64,000 nucleotides of DNA. Source: Pseudoalteromonas luteoviolacea (GTDB taxonomy: Bacteria > Pseudomonadota > Gammaproteobacteria > Enterobacterales > Alteromonadaceae). Position numbers and translations under genes: made by a program. The stretch spans positions 62,001-126,000 of the forward strand of contig NZ_JWIC01000005.1 of assembly GCF_000814765.1 (NCBI RefSeq), read 5' to 3'. Every line of letters starts with the position of its first letter. The stretch's first letter is position 1. This document shows positions 27,392 to 36,602 of the stretch, one piece after another. A model generated the notes under the pieces. It made no database searches and was not told the origin of the DNA. It saw only the letters and a list, made by a program, of their open reading frames with translations.

Positions 27392-28346
27392 CACGGTTTT
27401 GTTTGGGTGCACACCAGCACCCAGTGACACAAACCAGACGTATACGGAACGCCTTGGCAAGGTGTTCAGTACCGACGGGTTATCTATCGAATCGTTGAGT
27501 GTGCTGCCACACTCAGCCCTCGACAAACCAAAAGCCAGCTACTCCATCTCTGTTATAGCTCTTGCCAAACTCGGACACTGCCGTGTTTCTACACACATTG
27601 CCAATCACAACAATCAATTGGGCAAGCTTGCTAAGCCAAGCGAACAATTCAAGTATAATCTTAACTTTATACGTTATGCGCAAGCATGTATTGATGACGA
27701 TAGAACACCACAAGATGTGCAGCAGGCCTTAAAACTTGCAAGACAGGAGAAGCTTGCGCAGCTCTACCCTATGCTGGCTTACGTATTTTCTCATGAAAAA
27801 GAACTGAATCAGTTTTATACACTGACCTTCAGTGAGGTTCAGCGTGAGACTAGCCAAGGGGAGATTCATGCCTTGGAAGCGTTAAATACGCTAAGCAGCT
27901 TAATAGATAGCTTAACTGAACCAAACAGAGCCGATGGCGACATGCTGACAGACGCCCTTGAAAAGCTGAATAACAATAATTATGTGCAAAGCCTGATCAC
28001 CAGTACCAGAACACAAATTGCGTGGAATCAAACAACTACGGCATGGCTCGAGACTTTAAACTTAGAGAACAAAGTTTGTCCCGCTGGAAAAAATAAAAAG
28101 CGCGCCAAGGTACTCAATAACGTATTTCAAAAGTTCTACATTCAAGACATTCAAGCTTACCAGTCACACCTAGCCAAACGTTTACATGATATTGAACCCC
28201 ACTTTGAGACTTTTTCGGAAAAATTTGGTCAACAGGCCTACCCTAATCTCATAACACCATTACTTAAAGAATTAAAGGGATCAGCAAAGGAACATGTTTA
28301 TTGGTGGCAAAACTTCTACAAAGTGTGCAAAGTTAGTCCGTTGTGA
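27360..28346 (+). CDS. DUF3080 lipoprotein
   Basis: 328 residues with a TTG start at 27360, preceded by AGGAG inside the end of the MATE gene. Lipoprotein signal MKCRLLLLALSTVLFGC (Cys17). The body is helical and matches the DUF3080 family, which occurs next to norM and ribE in Vibrio and Pseudoalteromonas-type genomes. Sequence landmarks: YTERLGKVF after the lipid Cys, and EHVYWWQNFYKVCK near the end. Role unknown; context suggests envelope work with the pump. Confidence 0.75.
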   Translation: MKCRLLLLALSTVLFGCTPAPSDTNQTYTERLGKVFSTDGLSIESLSVLPHSALDKPKASYSISVIALAKLGHCRVSTHIANHNNQLGKLAKPSEQFKYNLNFIRYAQACIDDDRTPQDVQQALKLARQEKLAQLYPMLAYVFSHEKELNQFYTLTFSEVQRETSQGEIHALEALNTLSSLIDSLTEPNRADGDMLTDALEKLNNNNYVQSLITSTRTQIAWNQTTTAWLETLNLENKVCPAGKNKKRAKVLNNVFQKFYIQDIQAYQSHLAKRLHDIEPHFETFSEKFGQQAYPNLITPLLKELKGSAKEHVYWWQNFYKVCKVSPL

Positions 28347-28386
28347 GCGAAAAAACCGCAGACAAACAAAAATTTAGCAAAGATAC

Positions 28387-28415
28387 TTGATCCATTTCGC
28401 AGACCACTATATATT
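28387..28415 (+). promoter_or_regulatory. Promoter of the tRNA-Val cluster with GC-rich discriminator
   Basis: -35 TTGATC (28387-28392), 17-base spacer, -10 TATATT (28410-28415), followed directly by AGCCGCCG. A GC-rich discriminator is typical of stringently controlled stable-RNA promoters. Start of transcription expected near 28422, about 25 bases before the first tRNA. Confidence 0.75.
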
Positions 28416-28447
28416 AGCCGCCGTTGCCAAGAAACACGGCACATTGT

Positions 28448-28524
28448 ACGACCGTAGCTCAGTTGGTTAGAGCACCACCTTGACATGGTGGGGGTCGGTG
28501 GTTCGAATCCACTCGGTCGTACCA
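28448..28524 (+). tRNA. tRNA-Val(GAC), copy 1
   Basis: 77 bases including CCA. Acceptor ACGACCG/CGGTCGT with discriminator A; anticodon stem CCACC/GGTGG, loop TTGACAT, anticodon GAC (reads GUC/GUU). T-loop TTCGAAT present. First of four tandem copies. Confidence 0.97.
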
Positions 28525-28560
28525 ACTTAATCTAGTTAAGTTAAAAAAATCGCTTATGAT

Positions 28561-28637
28561 ACGACCGTAGCTCAGTTGGTTAGAGCACTACCTTGACATG
28601 GTAGGGGTCGGTGGTTCGAATCCACTCGGTCGTACCA
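28561..28637 (+). tRNA. tRNA-Val(GAC), copy 2
   Basis: As copy 1, but the anticodon stem is CTACC/GGTAG, a compensated pair change. Encoded CCA. Confidence 0.97.
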
Positions 28638-28668
28638 AACTTAACTAAATAAAGTGACTTTCTATAGT

Positions 28669-28745
28669 ACGACCGTAGCTCAGTTGGTTAGAGCACCACC
28701 TTGACATGGTGGGGGTCGGTGGTTCGAATCCACTCGGTCGTACCA
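28669..28745 (+). tRNA. tRNA-Val(GAC), copy 3
   Basis: Identical to copy 1 in the visible sequence, with anticodon stem CCACC/GGTGG. Encoded CCA. Confidence 0.97.
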
Positions 28746-28778
28746 ACTTAACTTTGTTAAGTAACACATCTCTGTAGT

Positions 28779-28855
28779 ACGACCGTAGCTCAGTTGGTTA
28801 GAGCACTACCTTGACATGGTAGGGGTCGGTGGTTCGAATCCACTCGGTCGTACCA
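28779..28855 (+). tRNA. tRNA-Val(GAC), copy 4
   Basis: Identical to copy 2, with stem CTACC/GGTAG. The four genes alternate A-B-A-B, with 31-36-base spacers. Confidence 0.97.
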
Positions 28856-29208
28856 AGTTTACATCTCCCTGATCTTAATCAATCATTTTATCCTATACAT
28901 TTGAATCTATCTTTGTCTAAGTCAAAGCTTTTCTTGTCGTCCGTTAAAATGAGCACTCGCTTTTTCAATTAAACTCGCCATCCCAATTTACAAAGGTATA
29001 AACCCGTCGTCCCGGGCTTGCTCCGGGATCCATGTTGAGCTTGTATCTGACGATAAGCAGCTGGCACCAGCTAAAACTGCTCGCTTCACCTTGCGCAAAG
29101 GAAATGTACTCACTGCGTTCGCAGTCATTAGCCCTTTGCACCCTACTTGATAATGTTCTGTTTTTAAAGCAAACTCATCTTACCTACTGAGAATTACAAG
29201 GAAAAGGT
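28856..29208. other. Intergenic region after tRNA-Val cluster
   Basis: 353 bases with no ORF. From 29005 on it holds a REP-like hairpin and two further hairpins (described separately). A GGAA-type ribosome site (AAGGAAAAGGT) precedes the DUF2339 start. No clear tRNA terminator is seen. Confidence 0.5.
29005..29139 (+). repeat. Hairpin-rich repeat element (REP-like)
   Basis: Three structures in a row: TCCCGG/CCGGGA over a GCTTGCT loop inside 29005-29033; AGCTGG (29059-29064)/CCAGCT (29067-29072); and a nested pair GCAAAGG (29095-29101)/CCTTTGC (29133-29139) enclosing ACTGCG (29112-29117)/CGCAGT (29120-29125). The first 29 bases resemble in inverted orientation the element at 44031-44059, which suggests a dispersed family. 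Confidence 0.55.
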
Positions 29209-31857
29209 ATGGACACTGAGTTGTTTTCCTTTGCATTTAATCTATTTTTGTTTGTAGGTGTTGTGATTGCTTTTAAAGATCGCACCCGTATAGATAAACT
29301 CGCGAAAAAGGTTATACATCTTCAAAAAATCATCGACTTTCAAACAGCGCAAATCGATAAGCTCAAGCAAGCGTTGAATGAGCCTACCTCATCGCCCCGC
29401 TCCACTAATGAGCCAACAATACAAATAGAATCCGCAGAACCTGATACCGTGCAGGCTGATAATGTAGAGCCAGTACACTTATCTAACCCTGCAAAGCCGG
29501 ACGTAAAAAGCCCGCCCAAGCAAACGATTCAAAAGCAATTTACACTGCCCGAGTTCAGCTTGGAAACGCTACTCAAAGGCAATGGTATTTTCTGGTTAGG
29601 CGCCTTTATTTTATCTATTGGTGGGGTTTTCCTCGCTAAATATTCGATTGAGGCCGGCCTTATGCCACCAGCCGTGCGTGTTGTTTTAGGCGCTTTGTTC
29701 GGCTGTGCGCTAGTCGCTGGTGCCGAACTGGTTAACCGCTTTAAAACTAAACTTAATGTGAATACGCCATATATCTCTGCGGCGCTTGCCAGTGGCGGTG
29801 TAATCACCTGCTTTGCGATGGTTTTGGTATCGTTTAATCACTATCACTTTTTGCCCGCCAACCTAGCCTTTGTCTTTTTAGCGGCCATAGCCTTGTGTGC
29901 TACCTATTTGGCACTGCGCTTTGGGCCTGTCTTGGCAGGCATTGGGATCATCGGCGCATATGCTGTGCCAGCGCTAGTCTCCACTGGATCTAATAATATC
30001 GGGGCATTGTTGTTGTATGTCGCGTTTGTGTCTTTATCGGCAGTGTGGGTTGCTGATTACGTCAAACAAAAGTGGCTGTGGTGGCAAAGTTTTGTTGGCC
30101 ATTGTATGTGGTTAATCGGTGCTATTGCATTAGGTGATAAAGGCGACTTTGCCGCTATTACCCTGTACACGGTCGCAACCTTATATTTTTACGTGCTCTC
30201 AAACCTGCTTGGTTGGCGGCTTAATTTATCCATGAACAGTCCACTTCCTATTAAATCATTGTTGATGGCAAGAAGAGAGCAAGTCGCAACCCTTATCACC
30301 CTATTCTTGTTCGCCATTTACCTGATGTTTTCACCCGTATTCAGTCACATGGCTATAGCCACTTTCATTGTCGCTACCATCGCTTTTGCTTCAGCTTACA
30401 GGCATAGCGCCCTAGATACATGGCCATATTTGGCACTGGGTTTTGCTTTGTTTATGTTTGGCAACATACATCAAAAAGTCGATTTTAATGACATTCTATA
30501 CCCATTTACTGGCAAATATTTGTTTATTCAAATCGCTGCCTTGTTAGGTATGGCATTTAGCGTCTTGATGATCAAACGTGATACAACACGCCATGCTTAT
30601 TTACTGCTACTTGTGTTAGTGCCACTGAGTTTATTTGGTCTCAGTTATATTTCACTGCCTGTGAACAATGACGCCATCCTCTACCCTGTCTGGGCGTTTG
30701 AACTTCTGGTTATCGCCGCTGGCGCTGCGCTTGCAGCTGCCAAATCATCAATACCTTTACAACGCGTGACATATTTAGTGTTGGCAAATACCATGCTGAC
30801 TTTGTGTTTGACCATGTTGTTATCTGCAAGCACGCTGACCTTGGCTATTACGGCGCAAGTCGCATCCATGAGCTATTTAAGCTGGAAATACAAAGTTAAG
30901 ATCCCTGACTGGCTGTACAAAGTAGCTTTATTGGTTGTGGTTACTCGATTGTCTGTGGCACCTTGGGCTGCTGATTACAAACATGAAGCCATTTTAGGTA
31001 TTCATTGGACACTCATCGTCTACCCAATTGCGATTGCTTTAGTGTGGTTTGCTGCAAAATATAACCCATCAAGACTGCTTAATACTTGGTTTATGGGTGT
31101 GTTTATTCACTTATGCGCACTACTTGTCACCACAGAAACCAGTTACTTACTCGTAGGAGATTATCCAAACTTTGGTAATTTAAGCTATCAAGAAGGTGTC
31201 GTTTTATCCCTTAACTGGTTAATTTTGGCTGGCGTATATTTTTGGCGCAGCCAGCTAACGCGCAACCTGCACAAGCTGTATATGATTGGCGGCAGCATTT
31301 TACTCGGTGCAACTACGCTAATACATGTGCAGTTCTCTTTGTTTGAAAGCCCATTTGTACACAGCCAAAACGTAGGTGGCTATGTTATAAACTGGTTGTG
31401 GATCCAATGGCTTGCACCTGTGTTATGCCTGTATGGGTTTATGCACTTTAAACTTGTCAAAGCGCAGTTCAACCGTTTTATATATGCGGCGATGGCCATG
31501 CTTGGCTTTATGTTTATCAACGGAGAAATACGCACCTTATTCAATGATGGCTTTATCAATTGGCATTTGGGTGTGGAAGAAGCAGAGCTTTATACTTATT
31601 CGATTGTGTGGTTACTGATATCAACCGCAACCATTTTTGTCGCGCAGCATTTTAACTATAAGCACTTAATCAATATTGGTTTTATTGGTCTAGCCATGGT
31701 GATTCTAAAAGCCTTTATGGTCGATATGTCTAACCTTGAAGGGCTGCTCAGAGCCTTATCATTCATTGGGTTAGGTTTGTGCTTGGTGGGTGTGGGTTGG
31801 CTATTCCAAAAAATGCAGCCAAAACCCGCTGACAGCGCTTCAGGCAAAGAGGTTTAA
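29209..31857 (+). CDS. DUF2339 large multi-helix membrane protein
   Basis: 882 residues. One N-terminal helix (5-21), a polar, Pro-rich cytoplasmic stretch with a coiled coil (25-115: KKVIHLQKIIDFQTAQIDKL), then about two dozen hydrophobic helices to the end. This is the DUF2339 plan. The first membrane block carries GNGIFWLGAFILSIGGVFLAKY, the best conserved part. Function unknown. Single gene with its own terminator. Confidence 0.85.
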   Translation: MDTELFSFAFNLFLFVGVVIAFKDRTRIDKLAKKVIHLQKIIDFQTAQIDKLKQALNEPTSSPRSTNEPTIQIESAEPDTVQADNVEPVHLSNPAKPDVKSPPKQTIQKQFTLPEFSLETLLKGNGIFWLGAFILSIGGVFLAKYSIEAGLMPPAVRVVLGALFGCALVAGAELVNRFKTKLNVNTPYISAALASGGVITCFAMVLVSFNHYHFLPANLAFVFLAAIALCATYLALRFGPVLAGIGIIGAYAVPALVSTGSNNIGALLLYVAFVSLSAVWVADYVKQKWLWWQSFVGHCMWLIGAIALGDKGDFAAITLYTVATLYFYVLSNLLGWRLNLSMNSPLPIKSLLMARREQVATLITLFLFAIYLMFSPVFSHMAIATFIVATIAFASAYRHSALDTWPYLALGFALFMFGNIHQKVDFNDILYPFTGKYLFIQIAALLGMAFSVLMIKRDTTRHAYLLLLVLVPLSLFGLSYISLPVNNDAILYPVWAFELLVIAAGAALAAAKSSIPLQRVTYLVLANTMLTLCLTMLLSASTLTLAITAQVASMSYLSWKYKVKIPDWLYKVALLVVVTRLSVAPWAADYKHEAILGIHWTLIVYPIAIALVWFAAKYNPSRLLNTWFMGVFIHLCALLVTTETSYLLVGDYPNFGNLSYQEGVVLSLNWLILAGVYFWRSQLTRNLHKLYMIGGSILLGATTLIHVQFSLFESPFVHSQNVGGYVINWLWIQWLAPVLCLYGFMHFKLVKAQFNRFIYAAMAMLGFMFINGEIRTLFNDGFINWHLGVEEAELYTYSIVWLLISTATIFVAQHFNYKHLINIGFIGLAMVILKAFMVDMSNLEGLLRALSFIGLGLCLVGVGWLFQKMQPKPADSASGKEV

Positions 31858-31870
31858 TCACAGTTATCAT

Positions 31871-31897
31871 AAGCGAGTGCAGGTCACTCGCTTTTTT
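31871..31897 (+). terminator. Intrinsic terminator of the DUF2339 gene
   Basis: AAGCGAGTG (31871-31879) / CACTCGCTT (31885-31893) followed by TTTT. It may also act on the convergent epimerase gene. Confidence 0.88.
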
Positions 31898-31910
31898 ACC
31901 ATAAATAAGA

Positions 31911-32798
31911 CTAACTTGAACTTTGCTTTTTACTGGGTAGGACTTCTGCAAAGCCTTCATCATACAAGTCAATCACATTTTCAAACCCGTACTTAGGAAC
32001 CCAGCCCAATTCATTTTGCGCTTTAGATGAGTCATACACTCTGTCTAAGCTTTTTGGTAAAGTCCAACCACGCTGTTCAAACACCGCCACTAATTTTGGT
32101 GATCGCGCACGTAAAACGGCCTCACAATCATAAAATAATTGCTCACAGAAACTAGGAGCAAACGGTGTTTTACCTGAAATAATAAAACGATTAAAACCAG
32201 ATAACCCCTTTTCAATGGCACAGCGATGAGCAGCGGCCACATCACGGTAGTCAATTCCTCGATTTAACCGATACAGTACCATTTGCTCAACCGGCTCAGG
32301 AAAGCATCTCGACATTTGCAGTACAGTCACGGGAAAAGCACGCTCATTGCATATCGCTTCGAGCCGTTGTTCTGCGTCAATTTTAGTATGATGATAGATG
32401 GTTTTAGGTAAAGGTTTGGTCTGCTCTGTTACCCACCCTGCTCGCCCATTTGGCGTACTTGCGTGCCCATATAAGGCCGTTGTACTAGTAAACACCATCT
32501 GCTTTACGCCACTGTCGATAGCAAGCTCTGCTAATTTTATGGTCGCACCTACATTCACGTTATAAAACATCTCATCACTAACATAGCCAATATGCGGCGC
32601 GTGCAATGCCGCTGTATGGACAACCACATCAACGCCTACCAGCGCCTGCTGTAAAAGCGTGTCATCGCGAATATCACCAACAAAATCTGCGGTTGAACAA
32701 GGTGTGTTATCTAAACCCACCACGTCGTAGCTATGTGCTAGATGAATATAAATGGCTCGCCCGACTCGTCCAGCGGAGCCCGTGACTAAAATCTTCAT
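31911..32798 (-). CDS. NAD-dependent epimerase/dehydratase family protein
   Basis: 295 residues, extended short-chain dehydrogenase. Nucleotide motif VTGSAGRVGRAIY at residues 5-17, Asp30 after the second strand (VVGLDNTPC), catalytic Thr105-107 and the YxxxK pair Tyr135/Lys139 (IYHHTK). Members act on nucleotide sugars or related substrates. The C-terminal half is atypical for UDP-sugar enzymes, and no sugar genes lie nearby. Substrate unknown. Confidence 0.85.
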   Translation of the reverse strand: MKILVTGSAGRVGRAIYIHLAHSYDVVGLDNTPCSTADFVGDIRDDTLLQQALVGVDVVVHTAALHAPHIGYVSDEMFYNVNVGATIKLAELAIDSGVKQMVFTSTTALYGHASTPNGRAGWVTEQTKPLPKTIYHHTKIDAEQRLEAICNERAFPVTVLQMSRCFPEPVEQMVLYRLNRGIDYRDVAAAHRCAIEKGLSGFNRFIISGKTPFAPSFCEQLFYDCEAVLRARSPKLVAVFEQRGWTLPKSLDRVYDSSKAQNELGWVPKYGFENVIDLYDEGFAEVLPSKKQSSS

Positions 32799-32840
32799 AT
32801 AACGCTCAATGTGAATACCTTGCTCTTATTGTAACAAACG

Positions 32841-32866
32841 AAAAAGGGCCTTTAAATTGGCCCTAG
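32841..32866 (-). terminator. Intrinsic terminator of the S8 peptidase gene
   Basis: On the minus strand AGGGCC / GGCCCT over an AATTTAAA loop, followed by TTTTT. It lies between the peptidase stop and the epimerase start. Confidence 0.8.
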
Positions 32867-32894
32867 GAAGTAACTCAGAAAGGAATTTTGATAA

Positions 32895-34757
32895 TTAGTT
32901 CAACGTCTTTTTCTTCGTCACTTTATCTGTGTGACCAAGCACGCGAATTGACCAATTCGTGAATGTTCCCGGTTTGGTATTATTCTCAATGGTGTAGCGA
33001 CTACGTGGTTGGCCAAACGGGTCGGTGACAATCGTGCGCTGTTGATCATTCATATCCGTAATATGTAGCTTCCACGTGCCAACAGATCTTTCATCCCAAA
33101 ACTTATAACTGAGTAGTTTATGATCATCATAACCAAGCAAGCTCTTTTCAGATGGCGAGATATAATCTGTGTTTTGTCCTACCAAGTTATTATTTGGCGA
33201 CATCAATATACTGCGAGTACCACTTGGTGACTCTAGCTCAACTTTTAAATCAGTAATACGTTCATGTTCAGCACTCAAGCGCACTTGCACGCCCTCAATG
33301 AACATATCTTCAGTCACTTCAATTTCTGAGGTGGTCGTGTGTGTAATATCTTCTAAAATAGGCTTGCTAAAGGTGTCATTCTCGCCAAACCATTTCGTTT
33401 TGACAAAATCTGCAGGTAGATTTTCAACAGCATAACGGCGAATAAGTTCTGCCGCTTTATCAACATCGACTAGACCAAAACCATAATAAGGCGAAAACTC
33501 AACACCAGCTGCGTTAGTAGACCAACCTTCCAATGCCACCACATTAGACAACTTAATGTCTTCCATATCTCGGTTTACTTTGGTTGCTGTATTGGCCAAT
33601 AAGTGCCTGATATCCCTTGCGGTCAGGTCATGACCTTGCTGCTCTGCAGCCGACATGAGCAATGCCACTGCACCTGTTACATTCGCTGCTGCAGATGATG
33701 TGCCATTCACTCTAAAATAATAATCCTGTGGACCTGTGCACGCTTGCTCTCGACCTTGATATTTCTCACGCCAATCACAGCTTAATGTCGTGGTCACCAT
33801 ACCTGGTGTGTTACGATCTGCTCCCGCAGGCGCAGTAACAAAGATATTACTGCCCACAGTAGAGCTATTGGTTAACCTACCATCAGCACTCACCCCACTG
33901 ACATTAATTTTCCAGAAACTGGTTAAATGACCACTATTTGCGTTATGAAATGGAAGCCCGCCATTATTTATTGCATGGTGATATCCCAGTGTATCTATAC
34001 CATTAGGTCCATACGCATTTATTAATGTCTGGAAGTAGCCATTGCCCGCAGCCTGAACAAAAAGCGCGGTGCGTTTGTCTTGCTCCGTTGACAGTGTTAT
34101 GCGCTCCATGACCTCATCTCTGAGCCTAAAGTTAACCATCTGAATGGCCTCGCCAGTATCCGGATCCGTGGTTGTATACGCATAGTTATACGGCGTACTA
34201 TGCGCAGGAGTTACCCCAAAGCTGGTATTGAAAACACGGGAATTTTGAGCAATCGAAGTTTTGCCATTTTTCAGGCCAATGCCACGATGATAAGCCCAAC
34301 TCTCATGACGACTCATGTATGAACCAAGTCTATTGTGCACAATCACATCCGCTTCTGGCGCGACGCCTCTGATCCCAACATCATTTTGTACTGCTGCGAT
34401 CAGGCCAGCCATATAAGTCCCATGTGCCGAGGCCCAGGGTTCCGTTGAATCAATACTCGGGTCAAAAGTTAAGTTGTCGATCAAATCCGAATGCAGCTCA
34501 TCTACACCGGTGTCAATTAGCGATATTTGTACGCCTTGACCTTTATGCCCCCAAAGGTGTGATTGCCACAAGTTCAAGTCATGCCCTGCAACTGTATTAT
34601 CAATACTACCATCGTTGAGTAAATTCCATTGTAGAGATAGGTATGGATCCCCATTTGGGTCTAACCATCTATTTTCATACTGGCGATCTGTTGGGCTTGC
34701 ATTGACTTGACATGCCAACAAAATAGCTAAACTAATTGGAGCAAATTTATACTTCAT
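32895..34757 (-). CDS. Subtilisin/kexin-like secreted serine protease with P domain
   Basis: 620 residues from the ATG at 34757, which follows AAGGA and begins a signal peptide (1-20, LLACQVNA); the open frame runs further upstream without support. Catalytic residues: Asp82 (SLIDTGVDE), His112 (AHGTYMAG), Asn239 (AAGNG) and Ser354 (NGTSSAAAN). Residues about 480-610 form a proprotein-convertase P domain (strands such as RITDLKVELESPSGT). The order D-H-N-S plus P domain resembles bacterial kexin-like proteases. No long pro-region is evident. Probably outside the cell. Family certain. Confidence 0.92.
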   Translation of the reverse strand: MKYKFAPISLAILLACQVNASPTDRQYENRWLDPNGDPYLSLQWNLLNDGSIDNTVAGHDLNLWQSHLWGHKGQGVQISLIDTGVDELHSDLIDNLTFDPSIDSTEPWASAHGTYMAGLIAAVQNDVGIRGVAPEADVIVHNRLGSYMSRHESWAYHRGIGLKNGKTSIAQNSRVFNTSFGVTPAHSTPYNYAYTTTDPDTGEAIQMVNFRLRDEVMERITLSTEQDKRTALFVQAAGNGYFQTLINAYGPNGIDTLGYHHAINNGGLPFHNANSGHLTSFWKINVSGVSADGRLTNSSTVGSNIFVTAPAGADRNTPGMVTTTLSCDWREKYQGREQACTGPQDYYFRVNGTSSAAANVTGAVALLMSAAEQQGHDLTARDIRHLLANTATKVNRDMEDIKLSNVVALEGWSTNAAGVEFSPYYGFGLVDVDKAAELIRRYAVENLPADFVKTKWFGENDTFSKPILEDITHTTTSEIEVTEDMFIEGVQVRLSAEHERITDLKVELESPSGTRSILMSPNNNLVGQNTDYISPSEKSLLGYDDHKLLSYKFWDERSVGTWKLHITDMNDQQRTIVTDPFGQPRSRYTIENNTKPGTFTNWSIRVLGHTDKVTKKKTLN

Positions 34758-35172
34758 AGCATTTTCCTTTTTTCTACTCACATTGCTAGAAATGAATTGG
34801 AAATAAAAATATAACATATGTACCCATATTGAATACAAGATAATAAGTAACAAAATGTGTTTATAATTAAATTTAAAGGTTAATGAAGATAAAAACACAT
34901 AAAATTAAATACTTTAGATTTGCGATAAGAAAATAGAGGAACATAGCTAAAAAACACCAAACAGCTAGTAAGTTAGAGTATTAATCGACCCGTGAGTAAT
35001 AAATTATTTACAGTAAAATTTTAAATATAACCGAAATAGCACTGGGCATAGACATTACAAGTAGAATATAGGAAAGCTATTTTTTTAATGTAACGACTAA
35101 TAATTGGGTAAGGAAAGTGTACTTCTATAAGTAACCTTCTAGAATATAGAGGTTACTTATAAAGATGAGTTA
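34758..35172. other. Intergenic region with a perfect palindrome
   Basis: 415 bases upstream of the protease gene and downstream of bioD. AT-rich. The only clear structure is the inverted repeat at 35126-35161. Promoter of the protease not identified. Confidence 0.4.
35126..35161 (-). terminator. 12-bp hairpin 3' of bioD, possible terminator
   Basis: TATAAGTAACCT (35126-35137) / AGGTTACTTATA (35150-35161), a perfect 12-bp stem with a 12-base loop, 12 bases past the bioD stop. No T-run follows on the minus strand, so it might be another kind of structure. Confidence 0.5.
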
Positions 35173-35850
35173 TTAAACACCAAGTAAACTATTCAGTGCC
35201 GAGTGCACTTGCATCTTGGCTTTTTCTTCAGAATAAGGCGTGACAGCCAAAAGCGGAAAATCAAGACGTTGCTTGAGCGTCTCTAGGTTCGCGTCATATT
35301 CTGCCATATTTGGATCAATTTGATTGGCAATCCAGCCAACACATTTTGCGCCTGACGCCTCAATGGCTTGGGCCGTTAAAAACGCATGGTTTAAGCAACC
35401 TAACTTCATACCAACCACGAGAATAACCGGTAGGTTTTGCTCTGCAACCCAAGTAGATAAAAAGTCTGTATCATTGATTGGCAATGCCCAACCACCTGCA
35501 CCTTCGACCATGGTAAACTCAGCACCTAGCGTAGACACATCAGCCAGTTTATTCGTCAAATCCTGTTTTGAAATATGCACATCAACGCGACTTGCTGCAA
35601 TATGCGGTGCTATTGGCGGCGCAAAGCAAAACGGGTTAATTTGCTCATATGTACCATGCACATTAGCCGCTTCCATTAAAGTTAAAGCATCTTCGTTGAC
35701 CAACTCGCCAAATGCTTCTTCTGCACCAGCAGCAATGGGCTTAAAACCAAGGGCCTTTTTCTTTTTTGAGACTAGATACTTCAGCAGCAAACTCGTAACA
35801 TACGTTTTGCCAACTTCAGTATCTGTGCCGGTAATAAAAAACTGACTCAT
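35173..35850 (-). CDS. bioD: Dethiobiotin synthetase
   Basis: 225 residues. Closes the ureido ring of dethiobiotin from 7,8-diaminononanoate, CO2 and ATP. P-loop GTDTEVGKT at residues 8-16, and VEGAGGWALPI, the family's second nucleotide/substrate loop. Last gene of bioBFCD; its ATG overlaps the bioC stop by one base (TAATG), so the two are coupled. Confidence 0.97.
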   Translation of the reverse strand: MSQFFITGTDTEVGKTYVTSLLLKYLVSKKKKALGFKPIAAGAEEAFGELVNEDALTLMEAANVHGTYEQINPFCFAPPIAPHIAASRVDVHISKQDLTNKLADVSTLGAEFTMVEGAGGWALPINDTDFLSTWVAEQNLPVILVVGMKLGCLNHAFLTAQAIEASGAKCVGWIANQIDPNMAEYDANLETLKQRLDFPLLAVTPYSEEKAKMQVHSALNSLLGV

Positions 35851-36602
35851 TATTTTGTTAACTCCAAAAATGCCACTTCGTAACTAACATGGGCAAAGCC
35901 ATCGACGAGTGGGTAGGCTTTTAACAAAGCCTGATAACTTTCCTTGCCCACTAAGCCACGACGCGTATCTGTATTATTTAACTGGTTTGCACCGATGCTT
36001 TTAACCGACTTCAGCGCCTCGCGTGGGGTGTTGTAAATATCAACCAAACAACGTTTACTCATCGACCGGATCGAAAACCCAGCCTGCCTTGCAATCTGCT
36101 GTACGTCTTCAAATCGTGTAAATTGGTTTACATGACAATGGCCATCTACACCCTGCCAAGCTTTAGCAATTTCACGTAAAGAGCCATCAATAACAATGGA
36201 TAAATGCGCACTGCCACCAGCCTTTAGCACGGTATTCAGACGAGTAAATAATGCAGGTAGGTCACTGCTCCACTGCATCGCAAAATTGCTAAACACACAC
36301 TCAACAGACTGAGCTTGCAAAGGCAGTGCATCCATATCCGCACACACTTTCATGGCAGACTCAGGGCCTTGTTTCAGCATGCCTTCGCTCAAATCCAATG
36401 CCACTAACGTATCGCACTTTTGAGACAATACGCCGTGATGTTGCATTGGCCCCGCCCCCAAGTCTAACATGGTGTTGTAGCGACGGTTTAAACCGGCAAA
36501 CAGAATTTCGGCTGAGCGCTGTTGTACATTGGCGTGCTTAATGTACTGAGCAGACGCGCGTGAAAACTTATCTGCAATATTCACTTTTAACATCGCACTC
36601 AT
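35850..36602 (-). CDS. bioC: Malonyl-ACP O-methyltransferase
   Basis: 250 residues from the ATG at 36602, which overlaps the bioF stop as ATGA and has AAGGAGGT just upstream; longer starts are less likely. Methylates malonyl-ACP so the fatty-acid enzymes can build the pimeloyl chain. SAM-binding motif LDLGAGPMQHHGVL and the typical ALDLSEGML and FSNFAMQW segments of BioC. Confidence 0.95.
   Translation of the reverse strand: MSAMLKVNIADKFSRASAQYIKHANVQQRSAEILFAGLNRRYNTMLDLGAGPMQHHGVLSQKCDTLVALDLSEGMLKQGPESAMKVCADMDALPLQAQSVECVFSNFAMQWSSDLPALFTRLNTVLKAGGSAHLSIVIDGSLREIAKAWQGVDGHCHVNQFTRFEDVQQIARQAGFSIRSMSKRCLVDIYNTPREALKSVKSIGANQLNNTDTRRGLVGKESYQALLKAYPLVDGFAHVSYEVAFLELTK

Noticed and set aside
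28316..28525. 69-codon minus-strand ORF
   Set aside because: Antisense to a tRNA gene and the DUF3080 end.
28448..28855. Regularly spaced near-identical repeats, CRISPR-like at first sight
   Set aside because: Each unit is a full tRNA-Val with CCA; spacers are short and related to each other.
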